7,820 nucleotides of DNA from Prevotellaceae bacterium (GCA_030536165.1 JAUNQM010000109.1:1-7820); one strand, 5' to 3'; shown: positions 1 to 6,100, numbered from the stretch's first letter. Numbers and translations: made by a program. The notes: generated by a model not told the origin, from the letters alone.

Positions 1-131
1 GTCATTCCGTGCCTAACACGGAATCTCATAAGTCCCTTGGGACTTTTCATTGCTCTCTACATGGTATCGGCTAAGCCGAATATAACCGAGGTTATGTCGA
101 TATGGTAATAAATTGTTGACAAATTGTTCGA
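1..131 (+). repeat. Multi-hairpin repeat A, copy 1
   Basis: This segment matches 472-602 with two differences in 131 positions (T97 versus C568, C120 versus T591). It begins at the window edge, so it may extend further left. Four perfect inverted repeats follow one another: ATTCCGTG/CACGGAAT (4-24), AAGTCCC/GGGACTT (30-45), TCGGCT/AGCCGA (67-79) and ATAACC/GGTTAT (82-95). Such serial hairpins suggest a structured transcript or a palindromic repeat element. No reading frame fits, and the function is unknown. Confidence 0.9.
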
Positions 132-291
132 TAATTTTTTCAATGACTTTATTGCATCGCAAATGCATGCAGGTTTGAAATGCTACAGGCTAGGGAAAAC
201 TTGTTTTCACAAGATTGTGGCAATTCAAAGATGCAAACCTCGCAAGAGGATAAAGACATTGAAAAAGGGCAATTGTTCGAGGAAAGAGAAA

Positions 292-318
292 AAGAACAAT
301 TACCGATTTTTGCAGCAC
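292..318 (+). repeat. 27 bp repeat shared with 1681-1707
   Basis: Partner of the copy upstream of manA, 26 of 27 bases identical. It lies in the spacer between the two 131 bp repeats and is not next to a gene. Its downstream flank (CTTGCGTGCTTTGC) differs from that of the other copy, so the shared block ends sharply after GCAGCAC. Confidence 0.75.
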
Positions 319-470
319 TTGCGTGCTTTGCTGTCAGTTGAGTATAGTCTTTCTTACAAGCAAGCTTGACAAAAGCTTATCCTCACCTACCTGCACCTTG
401 ACTCTGTCAAGGCTGCAAAAATATTGTCCGAACAATTTGGAACAATTTTTTCCTTTATTCCTACCCATAT

Positions 471-498
471 CGTCATTCCGTGCCTAACACGGAATCTC
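471..498 (+). repeat. Hairpin repeat C at the start of repeat A copy 2
   Basis: CGTC, an ATTCCGTG/CACGGAAT stem with loop CCTAA, then CTC: the same 28-base frame as the elements at 3095-3199 and 3232-3259. It forms the first hairpin of repeat A. An equivalent copy lies at 1-27, lacking its first C at the window edge. Repeat A may therefore be a composite of a widespread hairpin unit plus further stems. Confidence 0.75.
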
Positions 499-602
499 AT
501 AAGTCCCTTGGGACTTTTCATTGCTCTCTACATGGTATCGGCTAAGCCGAATATAACCGAGGTTATGCCGATATGGTAATAAATTGTTGATAAATTGTTC
601 GA
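472..602 (+). repeat. Multi-hairpin repeat A, copy 2
   Basis: Second copy of the 131 bp repeat, in direct orientation 471 bp from the first. The four hairpins are fully conserved. Here TATCGG before hairpin 3 can also pair with CCGATA after hairpin 4. In copy 1 the T at position 97 turns one G-C pair of that long stem into a G-U pair, so the difference does not break the alternative fold. It lies about 95 bp beyond the manA stop. The near-identity suggests recent duplication, or gene conversion between the copies. Confidence 0.92.
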
Positions 603-660
603 GGGAAAAAAATGGTTGAGTCATAAAAACAAAAACAATAAAAACAATCATTTGTACGAC

Positions 661-694
661 AAATAAAAAAGGTAGCCGTGGATGGCTACCTTTC
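661..694 (-). terminator. Rho-independent terminator of manA
   Basis: Read on the minus strand, just after the manA stop codon, AAAGGTAGCC pairs with GGCTACCTTT around a six-base loop (ATCCAC). The 3' arm runs into a T-rich tail, TTTTTT followed by ATTT. The stem is ten perfect pairs and starts four bases after the stop codon, the classic layout of an intrinsic terminator. It ends the manA transcript before the repeat-rich region. Confidence 0.88.
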
Positions 695-697
695 ATG

Positions 698-1660
698 TTA
701 GATATAGATTTCAAGTAGTTTTGCGGTTGTTTCGGGTGCAACCTTAAAGTGTTTTGCAGTTGCGGGAAGCAGTATGGTCTCGCCTGCATTTATGGTTGAG
801 ACGACTCCATCACATTCGCATTCTGTCTTTCCTTCGAGTCCCATCCAGATTACAAAGCTGTCGAGGTTGGAATAATCGATTTCCTTCTGGCGTGACAGTT
901 CGAACAGGTTGGTTGTGAAAAGTGGGCAAGTTGCGAGTTGAACTCTTTCATCAAGCTTGCTCTTGTAGTGAGTGCGGTAGTCAGGACTGACGTTGAAGTC
1001 GATAACTTGCTTTGCGAGGGCTGTATGTAGTTCTCGGGGATTACCGTTTTTGTCAACGCGGTTGAAGTCGAAGATGCGGTAAGTTATATCGGACGTCTCC
1101 TGTATCTCGGCTATGAACGATCCTTTGCCGATGCTGTGGATGCGTCCTGCTGGGAGGAAGAAGACATCGCCTGGATTGATGAGATAGTCCTCGAGTATGT
1201 CACATATCGTACCATCGTTGACTTTTGCTTCGTATTCATCTGGAGTAACGACCTTATTGAGCCCTGAACGGAGGTGCGCTCCTTCAGCGGCATCAACAAC
1301 GTACCACATCTCGGTTTTGCCTCTCTTTCCATGCAAGCGCATTGCCTGTTCATCATTTGGATGCACCTGAATCGAGAGGTCTTGATTAGCGTCGATAAAC
1401 TTGATAAGGAGTGGGAACTTGTTACCGAAACGCTGATAGTTGTCGCTGCCAAGAAGGTCAGCTTGTTTCTCGGTGAGCAGTTGGGTAATTGTCGATCCGA
1501 TTGCATCGCCTTCGACGATAACAGACTCATCATTTTCTACGGCTGAGAGTTCCCAGCTCTCTCCTACTCCTGTAAGATTTGAGTCGCTGCCCTTGAAGCT
1601 TAGAATCTTTTCTCCTCCCCAGATGGTCTGCTTGAATATTGGTTTGAATTTGTATATCAT
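698..1660 (-). CDS. manA: Mannose-6-phosphate isomerase, class I (short type)
   Basis: Interconverts fructose-6-phosphate and mannose-6-phosphate in the cytoplasm, linking glycolysis to mannose use and to GDP-mannose/GDP-fucose precursors for surface glycans. The 320-residue length fits the short Bacillus/Bacteroides-type class I enzymes. The cupin metal site is visible: Q98 and H100 in IQVHPND, E117 in KTEMWYVV, and H175 in GRIHSIGKG; these match the zinc ligands of the family. YRIFDFNR (194-201) carries the conserved arginine of the active site. The C-terminal cupin half (about 240-320) ends LLEIYI. The ATG at 1660 gives the expected N-terminus with the conserved IWGG at 13-16. No strong Shine-Dalgarno sequence is seen, as is usual in Bacteroidetes. 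A strong terminator follows and a 337 bp gap precedes, so it is probably transcribed alone. The zinc ligands are assigned from family knowledge. Confidence 0.94.
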   Translation of the reverse strand: MIYKFKPIFKQTIWGGEKILSFKGSDSNLTGVGESWELSAVENDESVIVEGDAIGSTITQLLTEKQADLLGSDNYQRFGNKFPLLIKFIDANQDLSIQVHPNDEQAMRLHGKRGKTEMWYVVDAAEGAHLRSGLNKVVTPDEYEAKVNDGTICDILEDYLINPGDVFFLPAGRIHSIGKGSFIAEIQETSDITYRIFDFNRVDKNGNPRELHTALAKQVIDFNVSPDYRTHYKSKLDERVQLATCPLFTTNLFELSRQKEIDYSNLDSFVIWMGLEGKTECECDGVVSTINAGETILLPATAKHFKVAPETTAKLLEIYI

Positions 1661-1680
1661 TTGGGTTATACGGTTTGTTT

Positions 1681-1707
1681 AAGAACAATTATCGATTTTT
1701 GCAGCAC
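1681..1707 (+). repeat. 27 bp repeat shared with 292-318
   Basis: The 27 bases here match 292-318 with one difference (T at 1691 versus C at 302). Both contain GAACAATT followed by GATTTTTGCAGCAC. This copy sits directly before the inverted repeat B copy and 20 bp upstream of the manA start. The other copy lies in the spacer between the two repeat A copies. It is a dispersed short repeat of unknown role and could be part of a larger composite element. Confidence 0.75.
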
Positions 1708-1712
1708 GAATT

Positions 1713-1872
1713 ATTTCACGCAGAGTGCAGCTCAAAGGCTTTGCCTTTTATCGTCTTCGAGAAATGCTGCTTGTACGCAAGCGCCCTGCAACATTTCCCC
1801 AAGCCGATACAAGTTGACGGAAGTCAACTTTTAAGCTGCGTCGCAGAGAAACAGAGAACGCAAAGAAAGCAT
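1713..1872 (-). repeat. Repeat B, inverted and diverged copy
   Basis: Read on the minus strand, this aligns with the repeats at 3297-3534 and 7551-7790. It shares the CTTTGCGTTCTCTGTTTCTCTGCG-like block and the terminal CTCTGCGTGAAAT, with internal deletions and many substitutions. Two hairpins are kept at matching places although the bases differ: AAGTTGAC/GTCAACTT (1811-1830, loop GGAA) replaces AAGTTC/GAACTT, and AAAGGC/GCCTTT (1734-1748) replaces AAGGC/GCCTT. This suggests selection on, or origin from, secondary structure. It lacks the end beginning ACATC that the full copies have. Confidence 0.75.
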
Positions 1873-1910
1873 ATCCCTAACCAGCGGCTCCCGTAGAAGG
1901 GAAACTTTGC

Positions 1911-1930
1911 TCTCCCCTTCGGGGGGGAGA
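1911..1930. repeat. G/C-rich hairpin between the kinase and manA
   Basis: TCTCCCC and GGGGAGA form a seven-pair stem around TTCGGG, or a CCCC/GGGG stem closed by a TTCG tetraloop. It is followed on the plus strand by a purine-rich GATGGAGGGGGC. No T-run follows on the minus strand, so it is not a standard intrinsic terminator for the kinase. G/C-rich segments of this kind are, from memory, common between genes in Bacteroidetes. Confidence 0.55.
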
Positions 1931-1956
1931 TGGAGGGGGCATTACGGTTTTACAAA

Positions 1957-1982
1957 GTTCCCTCGGGAAAAGCCGTGGGAAC
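1957..1982 (-). terminator. Possible 3' hairpin of the ROK kinase transcript
   Basis: Two exclusive stems lie 15 to 40 bases after the kinase stop codon. One pairs GTTCCC (1957-1962) with GGGAAC (1977-1982), the other TTCCC (1958-1962) with GGGAA (1965-1969) around TC. The position suits a transcript end, but no U-run follows on the minus strand. It may be a weak or factor-dependent terminator, a stabilising 3' hairpin, or part of the local repeat material. Confidence 0.3.
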
Positions 1983-1997
1983 GATATGTTTATGATT

Positions 1998-2945
1998 TTA
2001 CCATGCTAATGCAGAAGCACCAAGGACTGCGGCGTCGGCATCTTTGAGAGTTGAGAGGAGAAGTTTTGTCTTGCCCTTAAAGATGTTGAGCATTGTGGCT
2101 TCCATTGCCTCATATGTTGGCTTTGTGATGAGGTCGCCTGCCTTTGCGAGTCCACCGAACAGGACTACAGCTTCAGGGTTAGAGAAGACAACGTTGTTGG
2201 CAAGAGCCTTACCAAGGATTTCGCCTGTGTAATTGAAGATGTCGATAGCAACCTTGTCGCCCTTTACTGCTGCATCGTAGATGTCTTTAGATTCAAGTTT
2301 TTCAGGGTCAACATCGCGGAGGAGTGAAGGAGTGTCAGTATTAGCAAGAATCTCGCGTGCTGTACGTGCGATACCGGTTGCTGAGCAATAAGTCTCAAGA
2401 CAACCCTTGCGTCCACATCCACAGTCACGTCCATTAGGGTCAACGATGACATGACCAAGTTCGCCTGCAAAGCCGTCGTAGCCATAGAGCAACTTACCAT
2501 CGATAATAATACCGCTGCCGACACCTGTGCCAAGTGTAATCATGATGAAATGCTTCATGCCTTTTGCCACACCGTATGTCATTTCGCCGAGTGCTGCGGC
2601 ATTGGCATCGTTTGTAACAGTTACAGGTATGCCAAGACGCTCGTTAAGCATGTCAGCCAATGGTATTACGATGCCCTTCCAAGGAAGGTTTGGTGCCAAT
2701 TCGATGCTTCCACGATAGTAGTTGCCGTTAGGTGCGCCTACACCAAGTCCGTTGACGACATCCTTGCCACCGACCTGCTGAATCAGCACATTGATTTTTT
2801 CAGCAAGGGTGTTGATATAATCTTCCAATACTGGATAATTGCGAGTTTTGATACTGTCAGAGCAAATAACTTTTCCGTCTCTGTCAACTACACCGAATAC
2901 GGTATTTGTACCGCCGATGTCCATTCCTAATGCATAAGGTTTCAT
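1998..2945 (-). CDS. ROK-family sugar kinase, probably glucokinase
   Basis: ATP-dependent hexose kinase, most likely making glucose-6-phosphate in the cytoplasm. The N-terminal phosphate-binding motif is DIGGTN (9-14). The catalytic aspartate is D113 in TNDANAAALGE. LGTGVGSGI (138-146) is the second phosphate loop and GELGH (161-165) gives the sugar-binding E162. The ROK zinc site is complete: H165 with C175, C177 and C182 in CGCGRKGCLE. EAVVLFGGLAKAGDLI (258-273) forms the adenosine site. The 315-residue length is standard and there is no N-terminal helix-turn-helix, so it is a kinase and not a ROK repressor. Substrate choice between glucose, N-acetylglucosamine and N-acetylmannosamine cannot be settled here; glucose is inferred from resemblance to Bacteroides ROK glucokinases. 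Large gaps on both sides suggest its own transcript. Metabolically it complements the nearby manA. Confidence 0.92.
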   Translation of the reverse strand: MKPYALGMDIGGTNTVFGVVDRDGKVICSDSIKTRNYPVLEDYINTLAEKINVLIQQVGGKDVVNGLGVGAPNGNYYRGSIELAPNLPWKGIVIPLADMLNERLGIPVTVTNDANAAALGEMTYGVAKGMKHFIMITLGTGVGSGIIIDGKLLYGYDGFAGELGHVIVDPNGRDCGCGRKGCLETYCSATGIARTAREILANTDTPSLLRDVDPEKLESKDIYDAAVKGDKVAIDIFNYTGEILGKALANNVVFSNPEAVVLFGGLAKAGDLITKPTYEAMEATMLNIFKGKTKLLLSTLKDADAAVLGASALAW

Positions 2946-2997
2946 GTTTTTCGATTTTGTTTGTTAATATTAAAGTATAAATGTGGTTTTCATAGAA

Positions 2998-3014
2998 TTT
3001 TATAGTCTATAAAA
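2998..3014. promoter_or_regulatory. 17 bp palindrome upstream of the ROK kinase
   Basis: TTTTATAG and CTATAAAA form a perfect inverted repeat of eight bases on each side of a single T. Its centre is about 61 bp upstream of the kinase ATG, where an operator or the upstream promoter region could be. A dimeric repressor site is one reading; an A/T-rich chance palindrome is another. The window encodes no candidate regulator. Confidence 0.3.
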
Positions 3015-3094
3015 CTTATTCAACTTTCTTGGACAAGCCAAGCGGCAAAGCCGATAACACAAGTTCGCATGTCATTTCTTTTATCGCTCCACTT

Positions 3095-3199
3095 CGTCAT
3101 TCCGTGCTTGACTTCGTCTTGCCTCGGCTGCACTCGGGATAGCAATTAAACAAGTTTGTTTCTCTCCTCTCGTTAGCACGAGCCTTGACACGGAATCTC
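3095..3199 (+). repeat. Hairpin repeat C split by a ~71 bp insertion
   Basis: The half-sites ATTCCGTG (3099-3106) and CACGGAAT (3189-3196) are preceded by CGTC and followed by CTC, just as in repeat A hairpin 1. Here they are 82 bases apart instead of 5. The interruption (3113-3183) is flanked by a direct CTTGAC at 3107-3112 and 3184-3189. Removing one CTTGAC plus the 71 bp restores an intact eight-pair hairpin with loop CTTGA. The insert carries a small AAACAA/TTGTTT stem but no gene. This looks like an insertion with a 6 bp target duplication. Confidence 0.7.
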
Positions 3200-3231
3200 C
3201 TTTGTTACGAAGATGACTGTACTCAACGATG

Positions 3232-3259
3232 GAGATCCTGAATCAAGTTCAGGATGACG
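3232..3259 (-). repeat. Hairpin repeat C, inverted copy with different stem
   Basis: ATCCTGAA and TTCAGGAT form an eight-pair stem around TCAAG. Read on the minus strand, the flanks are CGTC and CTC and the loop is CTTGA, as in the split element just to the left. The stem bases differ from ATTCCGTG/CACGGAAT yet pair perfectly. The shared frame with covarying arms marks it as a member of the same palindromic repeat family. It points towards the element at 3095-3199. Confidence 0.8.
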
Positions 3260-3296
3260 GTAGGTGTATTCAGGATGAATTTGTGTTGTCCTTGCA

Positions 3297-3534
3297 ACAT
3301 CTACGATGTTTCAGAATTTTAGCAGAGGCGCAAAGGTGCGCAGAGTTTTTCAACTAGATGAGTCTTTGCGTTCTTTGTTTCTCTGCGATGCAACTTGAAA
3401 GTTCTATAAAGAACTTATATCGGGTTTGTAGAGTTCTGGCGAATGCTTGCATACGGCAGAAGTTTACAAAAACGATATCAAGGCGTGAGCCTTTCAAGTT
3501 GCACTCTGCGTGAAATCACACATACGTAACTTTT
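3297..3534 (+). repeat. Repeat B, full copy 1
   Basis: A ~238 bp element matching 7551-7790 along its whole length, with the lowest similarity near 3345-3362. It opens with ACATC/GATGT (3297-3309) and then has GCGCA/TGCGC, AAGTTC/GAACTT (3399-3416) and AAGGC/GCCTT (3480-3493). A 13 bp inverted pair, TGCAACTTGAAAG (3389-3401) and CTTTCAAGTTGCA (3491-3503), could close the right half into one large structure. The right end coincides with the stop codon of the exported-protein gene, so on the minus strand it would be transcribed as a 3' tail. Short frames within it are not conserved between copies. Confidence 0.9.
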
Positions 3535-3535
3535 A

Positions 3536-4552
3536 TTATTTTATATTATAACGATATTTTTCGCCTTCTATTGTGTATTCAAGAGTATATTTTGATATTT
3601 TCTTTTGGTTGAACTTGATGTATCCACCATAGCATTCACCATCGGCTATTGTCTTGTCGGACAGAGGTGTCTGTTCGAGTTCTGGTTTAACCTTCGACAG
3701 ATAGTTGATGTATAGAGTATCGTTAGGTCGCACAGTATATTTGTCGAGCACATCCATCAGACTCCAACGATTTCTAACATATTTTGATTCAGCCGTTGGG
3801 CGTGAAAGTTCTTTTTGGTATTCGTTCCAAAGTCGGCGATGTGCATTCAAGTTCGTAGGAGCAATGTCGGTGGCAATCTGCACTTCTTTGTTCTTCTTGA
3901 TTCCAGTGAGCCTTATATCACCCATACGGAAATGGACAGGTTTGCCCGACTGATTTAAGAAGTCAAACAGAATAACTGCCTCCTCGGCATTGGTGGCATC
4001 GTTTGTGAAGCAAACTGCTTGCGTCAGACCTTTTGACTTTGTCACCTTGAAATCGCAGCCATCGACGGTACATTTGAAACGCGGCTTCAATGGAGTGTCT
4101 TCGAGGAACACGTTCATATCGTAGCGGCGCGTGCGCAAATTAGTGTTCACCTTTATCTGATGAAAGTTGAATGCGGTTGTGCTAAGTTCGTTTTCTATGA
4201 CGTCGAACGGTTTGTCGATTGGTGCTTTTTCAAATGCGAGAATAAAATTCACCTTCATCCCTACCCTACCTGCTACAGACTTGTCCTTGCCATCGTGCGA
4301 GATTGGTATATTACCTGCCGTCTTGAGCGAATAATCCATGCCGTCCGCCTTGAGACGAACATTGTCGGAGATATAGATAAACGACGTCTCTTTGTCGCTT
4401 GTAAAGGTGAAGTAGAGAAGCGTTGCATCGTCTTCCTGGTCTATCTGCAGCAGTTTCACCTTGCTATTGGTAAGGTACAGAATGTCGTTATACTGGGCAC
4501 GAATGCAAAGTATAGACATCGTCATTATCAGTAGTAAAAAAGTCTTTTTCAT
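3536..4552 (-). CDS. Exported protein of unknown function, coupled to the helicase
   Basis: I do not recognise a named family. The likely start is the ATG at 4552, giving 338 residues; an in-frame ATG at 4594 would lie inside the helicase gene and bury the signal peptide. From 4552 the protein opens MKKTF, then a hydrophobic core (5-16), and a probable signal peptidase I site after IRA (17-19). C16 is not in a good lipobox (SILC), so a lipoprotein is unlikely. Residues 25-135 look beta-rich (LLYFTF, SFIYIS, VNFILAFE, FDVIE) and recall the N-terminal beta-sandwich regions of many exported Bacteroidetes proteins; that comparison is from memory. A second part (150-338) has four cysteines (C161, C166, C181, C307) and a charged centre around LWNEYQKELSRP. 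No transmembrane segment follows the signal. The start codon overlaps the helicase stop as ATGA, so translation is probably coupled. Confidence 0.8.
   Translation of the reverse strand: MKKTFLLLIMTMSILCIRAQYNDILYLTNSKVKLLQIDQEDDATLLYFTFTSDKETSFIYISDNVRLKADGMDYSLKTAGNIPISHDGKDKSVAGRVGMKVNFILAFEKAPIDKPFDVIENELSTTAFNFHQIKVNTNLRTRRYDMNVFLEDTPLKPRFKCTVDGCDFKVTKSKGLTQAVCFTNDATNAEEAVILFDFLNQSGKPVHFRMGDIRLTGIKKNKEVQIATDIAPTNLNAHRRLWNEYQKELSRPTAESKYVRNRWSLMDVLDKYTVRPNDTLYINYLSKVKPELEQTPLSDKTIADGECYGGYIKFNQKKISKYTLEYTIEGEKYRYNIK
4549..4552 (-). promoter_or_regulatory. ATGA stop-start overlap
   Basis: On the minus strand the helicase stop TGA and the next gene's ATG share bases in ATGA. Such four-base overlaps usually mean that ribosomes ending one gene restart on the next. 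It decides the start of the downstream gene in favour of 4552, since that ATG also gives a proper signal peptide. Confidence 0.8.
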
Positions 4553-5994
4553 AAGGTATTCTCTGTCGTTTCTTCTTGTTGGTTCTTTGGCCAATTCACG
4601 AGATACAGCTTATCCGTTGCACGTGTGAATGCCGTATAGAGCCAATGTATGTAGTCTTCGGTCATCATTTCTTCGGTCATATAACCTTGATCGATATACA
4701 CATGCGACCATTGACCGCCTTGAGCCTTATGGCATGTGATGGCGTATGCAAACTTTATTTGCAGCGCATTGAAATGCGAGTCGCGACGCACCTGGTCGAA
4801 GAGTTCGCGCTTCTTTGCCGGTCGGTTTGGCTGCATGGCATAATCGTTGAAGACCTCTTGGTAGAGTTTATCGCTTTGTTCGTGGGTCAGAGCCGGACTT
4901 TCCGAATAGATGGTATCAAGGATTACACGCAATGTCATCTCATAATCGTCATAGTCAGGGAATTCGAGAGTCACATCAGCGAAGGTGAAACCATAAAGCT
5001 GATGCTCGTTGCGGATGCGTTTCACCACGGCACGGTCGCCGTTTGCGATAAACGCAATCTTGCAATCAGGGTCAGTCTCAGTCCAATAATAGTTGTTTTT
5101 TACCACCAAAAGCATGTCGCCGCCACTCATCTTTTCCTCTCGGTCGAGCACCGTTCGGCGAATGCCTTCGTTATAGATGTTGGCTCGCTTATTACTGCGC
5201 GTAACCACCACAGTCTCATCAAGTCCGACTTCACGATAACTGTTGTTCAGAGACTCGATAAGTTCGCTTCCGCTGACCACTTGCACATCGGCAAATCCTT
5301 TAAGCCTAATCTTAGGCAAGTCGTAGGAAAGATGGTTTCGTATTGCCGTTGCATTCCATAGGATTCCGCTCTTTTCGTGCTGGCGCACAACCATATTCAA
5401 CTCTGCCACCGATACATCAAGTCCGTAATCTTCAAGCACACGATGGTTGAGCGCGGGACTTTCATCTTCGCCCACCGGAGGCAACTGAGCCTTGTCGCCC
5501 ATGAAAAGAATGCGGCAATGGTCGCCTTCTTCGTAAACATATTTAATCAAGTCGTCGAGCAGACAACCGCTGCCAAAGATGCTTTCACCGCCAAGATTCG
5601 AAATCATCGACGACTCGTCAATGATAAATAATGTGTGCTTGCTCTTGTTGAAGTCGAGCGTGAAGGCGGTATCTGTTCCCTCAAATGTCTTTTGCCGGTA
5701 TATTTTGCGATGAATTGTAAGCGTTTCCTTGCCGGAATATAGCGAAAAAACTTTAGCCGCACGACCTGTAGGAGCAAGCAGAACCACGTTTTGCTGCAAT
5801 GCAGACAATACTTTCACGATGGCGCCAGCAAGCGTGGTCTTGCCAGTGCCAGCACATCCGCGTAGCACCATTGTGGCAAATTGTTCGCGCGAATAGAAGA
5901 ACTTGGCGAATGTGTCAACAGCCACCACCTGTTCTTCCGTCGGCTCGAAAGCCATTGCTTTTATTATCTGCTCTTTCAGCAAATCAGTAATCAT
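4549..5994 (-). CDS. RecD-like SF1B DNA helicase (AAA_30/UvrD_C_2 type)
   Basis: ATP-dependent DNA helicase of the RecD/Dda branch of superfamily 1, expected to act on DNA in repair or replication restart. All main motifs are present in order: Walker A GCAGTGKTT (46-54), motif Ia APTGRAAKV (74-82), Walker B with IIDESSM (124-130), motif III GDKAQLPPVGE (166-176), the motif IV arginine in VVRQHEKSG (202-210), motif V AITCHKAQGGQW (418-429) and motif VI YTAFTRATDKLYLV (453-466). At 481 residues it is a compact form without the long N-terminal extension of RecD2 and without partners RecB/RecC nearby. The start at 5994 keeps an N-terminal helix (ITDLLKEQIIKAM) before the Q-motif-like FEPTEEQ (16-22), so the later M14 is less likely. 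It is first in a two-gene unit with the exported protein. The exact role is not known from sequence. Confidence 0.92.
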   Translation of the reverse strand: MITDLLKEQIIKAMAFEPTEEQVVAVDTFAKFFYSREQFATMVLRGCAGTGKTTLAGAIVKVLSALQQNVVLLAPTGRAAKVFSLYSGKETLTIHRKIYRQKTFEGTDTAFTLDFNKSKHTLFIIDESSMISNLGGESIFGSGCLLDDLIKYVYEEGDHCRILFMGDKAQLPPVGEDESPALNHRVLEDYGLDVSVAELNMVVRQHEKSGILWNATAIRNHLSYDLPKIRLKGFADVQVVSGSELIESLNNSYREVGLDETVVVTRSNKRANIYNEGIRRTVLDREEKMSGGDMLLVVKNNYYWTETDPDCKIAFIANGDRAVVKRIRNEHQLYGFTFADVTLEFPDYDDYEMTLRVILDTIYSESPALTHEQSDKLYQEVFNDYAMQPNRPAKKRELFDQVRRDSHFNALQIKFAYAITCHKAQGGQWSHVYIDQGYMTEEMMTEDYIHWLYTAFTRATDKLYLVNWPKNQQEETTENTL

Positions 5995-6056
5995 CAGTTC
6001 TGTATATCAACTATCAATTTGTAGTTTTGTCAAACATCAGCAACGCACGAGAAACA

Positions 6057-6073
6057 TTTTTTTGCAAAAAAAA
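6057..6073. promoter_or_regulatory. A/T-tract palindrome upstream of the helicase
   Basis: Seven T, GC and eight A form a near-perfect palindrome about 63 to 79 bp upstream of the helicase start. Rigid A-tracts often bend DNA and can act as upstream promoter elements. No matching core promoter could be assigned, so the role is a guess. Confidence 0.3.
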
Positions 6074-6100
6074 TAGGACTTTTTCAGCAAATGTGCTCAT

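Larger units (their letters stand above)
1..697. other. Gene-free region rich in repeats and hairpins
   Basis: This 697 bp stretch precedes the end of manA and holds no convincing gene. It contains two copies of a 131 bp repeat (1-131 and 472-602), a 340 bp spacer, and the manA terminator at its right end. The spacer has small hairpins, including CCTTGAC/GTCAAGG at 396-412 with a TCT loop and CTTGT/ACAAG near 204-217. The motif AATTGTTCGA occurs at 122, 271 and 593. An 81-codon reading frame at 124-369 starts inside the repeat, resembles no family I know, and is treated as chance. Confidence 0.75.
1661..1997. other. Intergenic region between the ROK kinase and manA
   Basis: This 337 bp gap holds, from left to right, the 27 bp repeat shared with 292-318, an inverted diverged copy of repeat B, a G/C-rich hairpin, and hairpins just after the kinase stop. 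The manA promoter must lie here or further upstream, but I found no convincing Bacteroidetes -7 element (TAnnTTTG) with a matching -33 TTTG. The reading frame at 1675-1896 runs across the repeat and is treated as spurious. Confidence 0.7.
2946..3535. other. Intergenic region upstream of the ROK kinase
   Basis: A 590 bp gap without a credible gene. From left to right it holds a 17 bp palindrome near the kinase start, small stems (CTTG/CAAG at 3028-3037 and CGGC/GCCG at 3043-3053), two opposed hairpin repeats (3095-3199 and 3232-3259), and a full copy of repeat B that ends at the stop codon of the exported-protein gene. The kinase promoter should lie in the first ~100 bp, but I see no clear TAnnTTTG element. 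Confidence 0.7.

Noticed and set aside
124..369. 81-codon plus-strand frame between the two 131 bp repeats
   Set aside because: It begins inside repeat A, has an unlikely composition, shows no family features, and overlaps hairpins and the 27 bp repeat.
396..417. Intrinsic terminator formed by CCTTGAC/GTCAAGG
   Set aside because: The stem is good, but no T-run follows on either strand and no gene ends next to it.
2451..2930. 159-codon plus-strand frame opposite the sugar kinase
   Set aside because: It is antisense to the ROK motifs and has no recognisable domain.
4553..4594. Upstream in-frame start for the exported protein (ATG at 4594)
   Set aside because: It would add 14 charged residues before the signal peptide and lie inside the helicase gene; the ATG at 4552 overlaps the stop as ATGA.
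4576..5361. 261-codon plus-strand frame opposite the helicase gene
   Set aside because: It lies antisense to a gene with complete helicase motifs and resembles nothing; it is a shadow of the codon use on the other strand.
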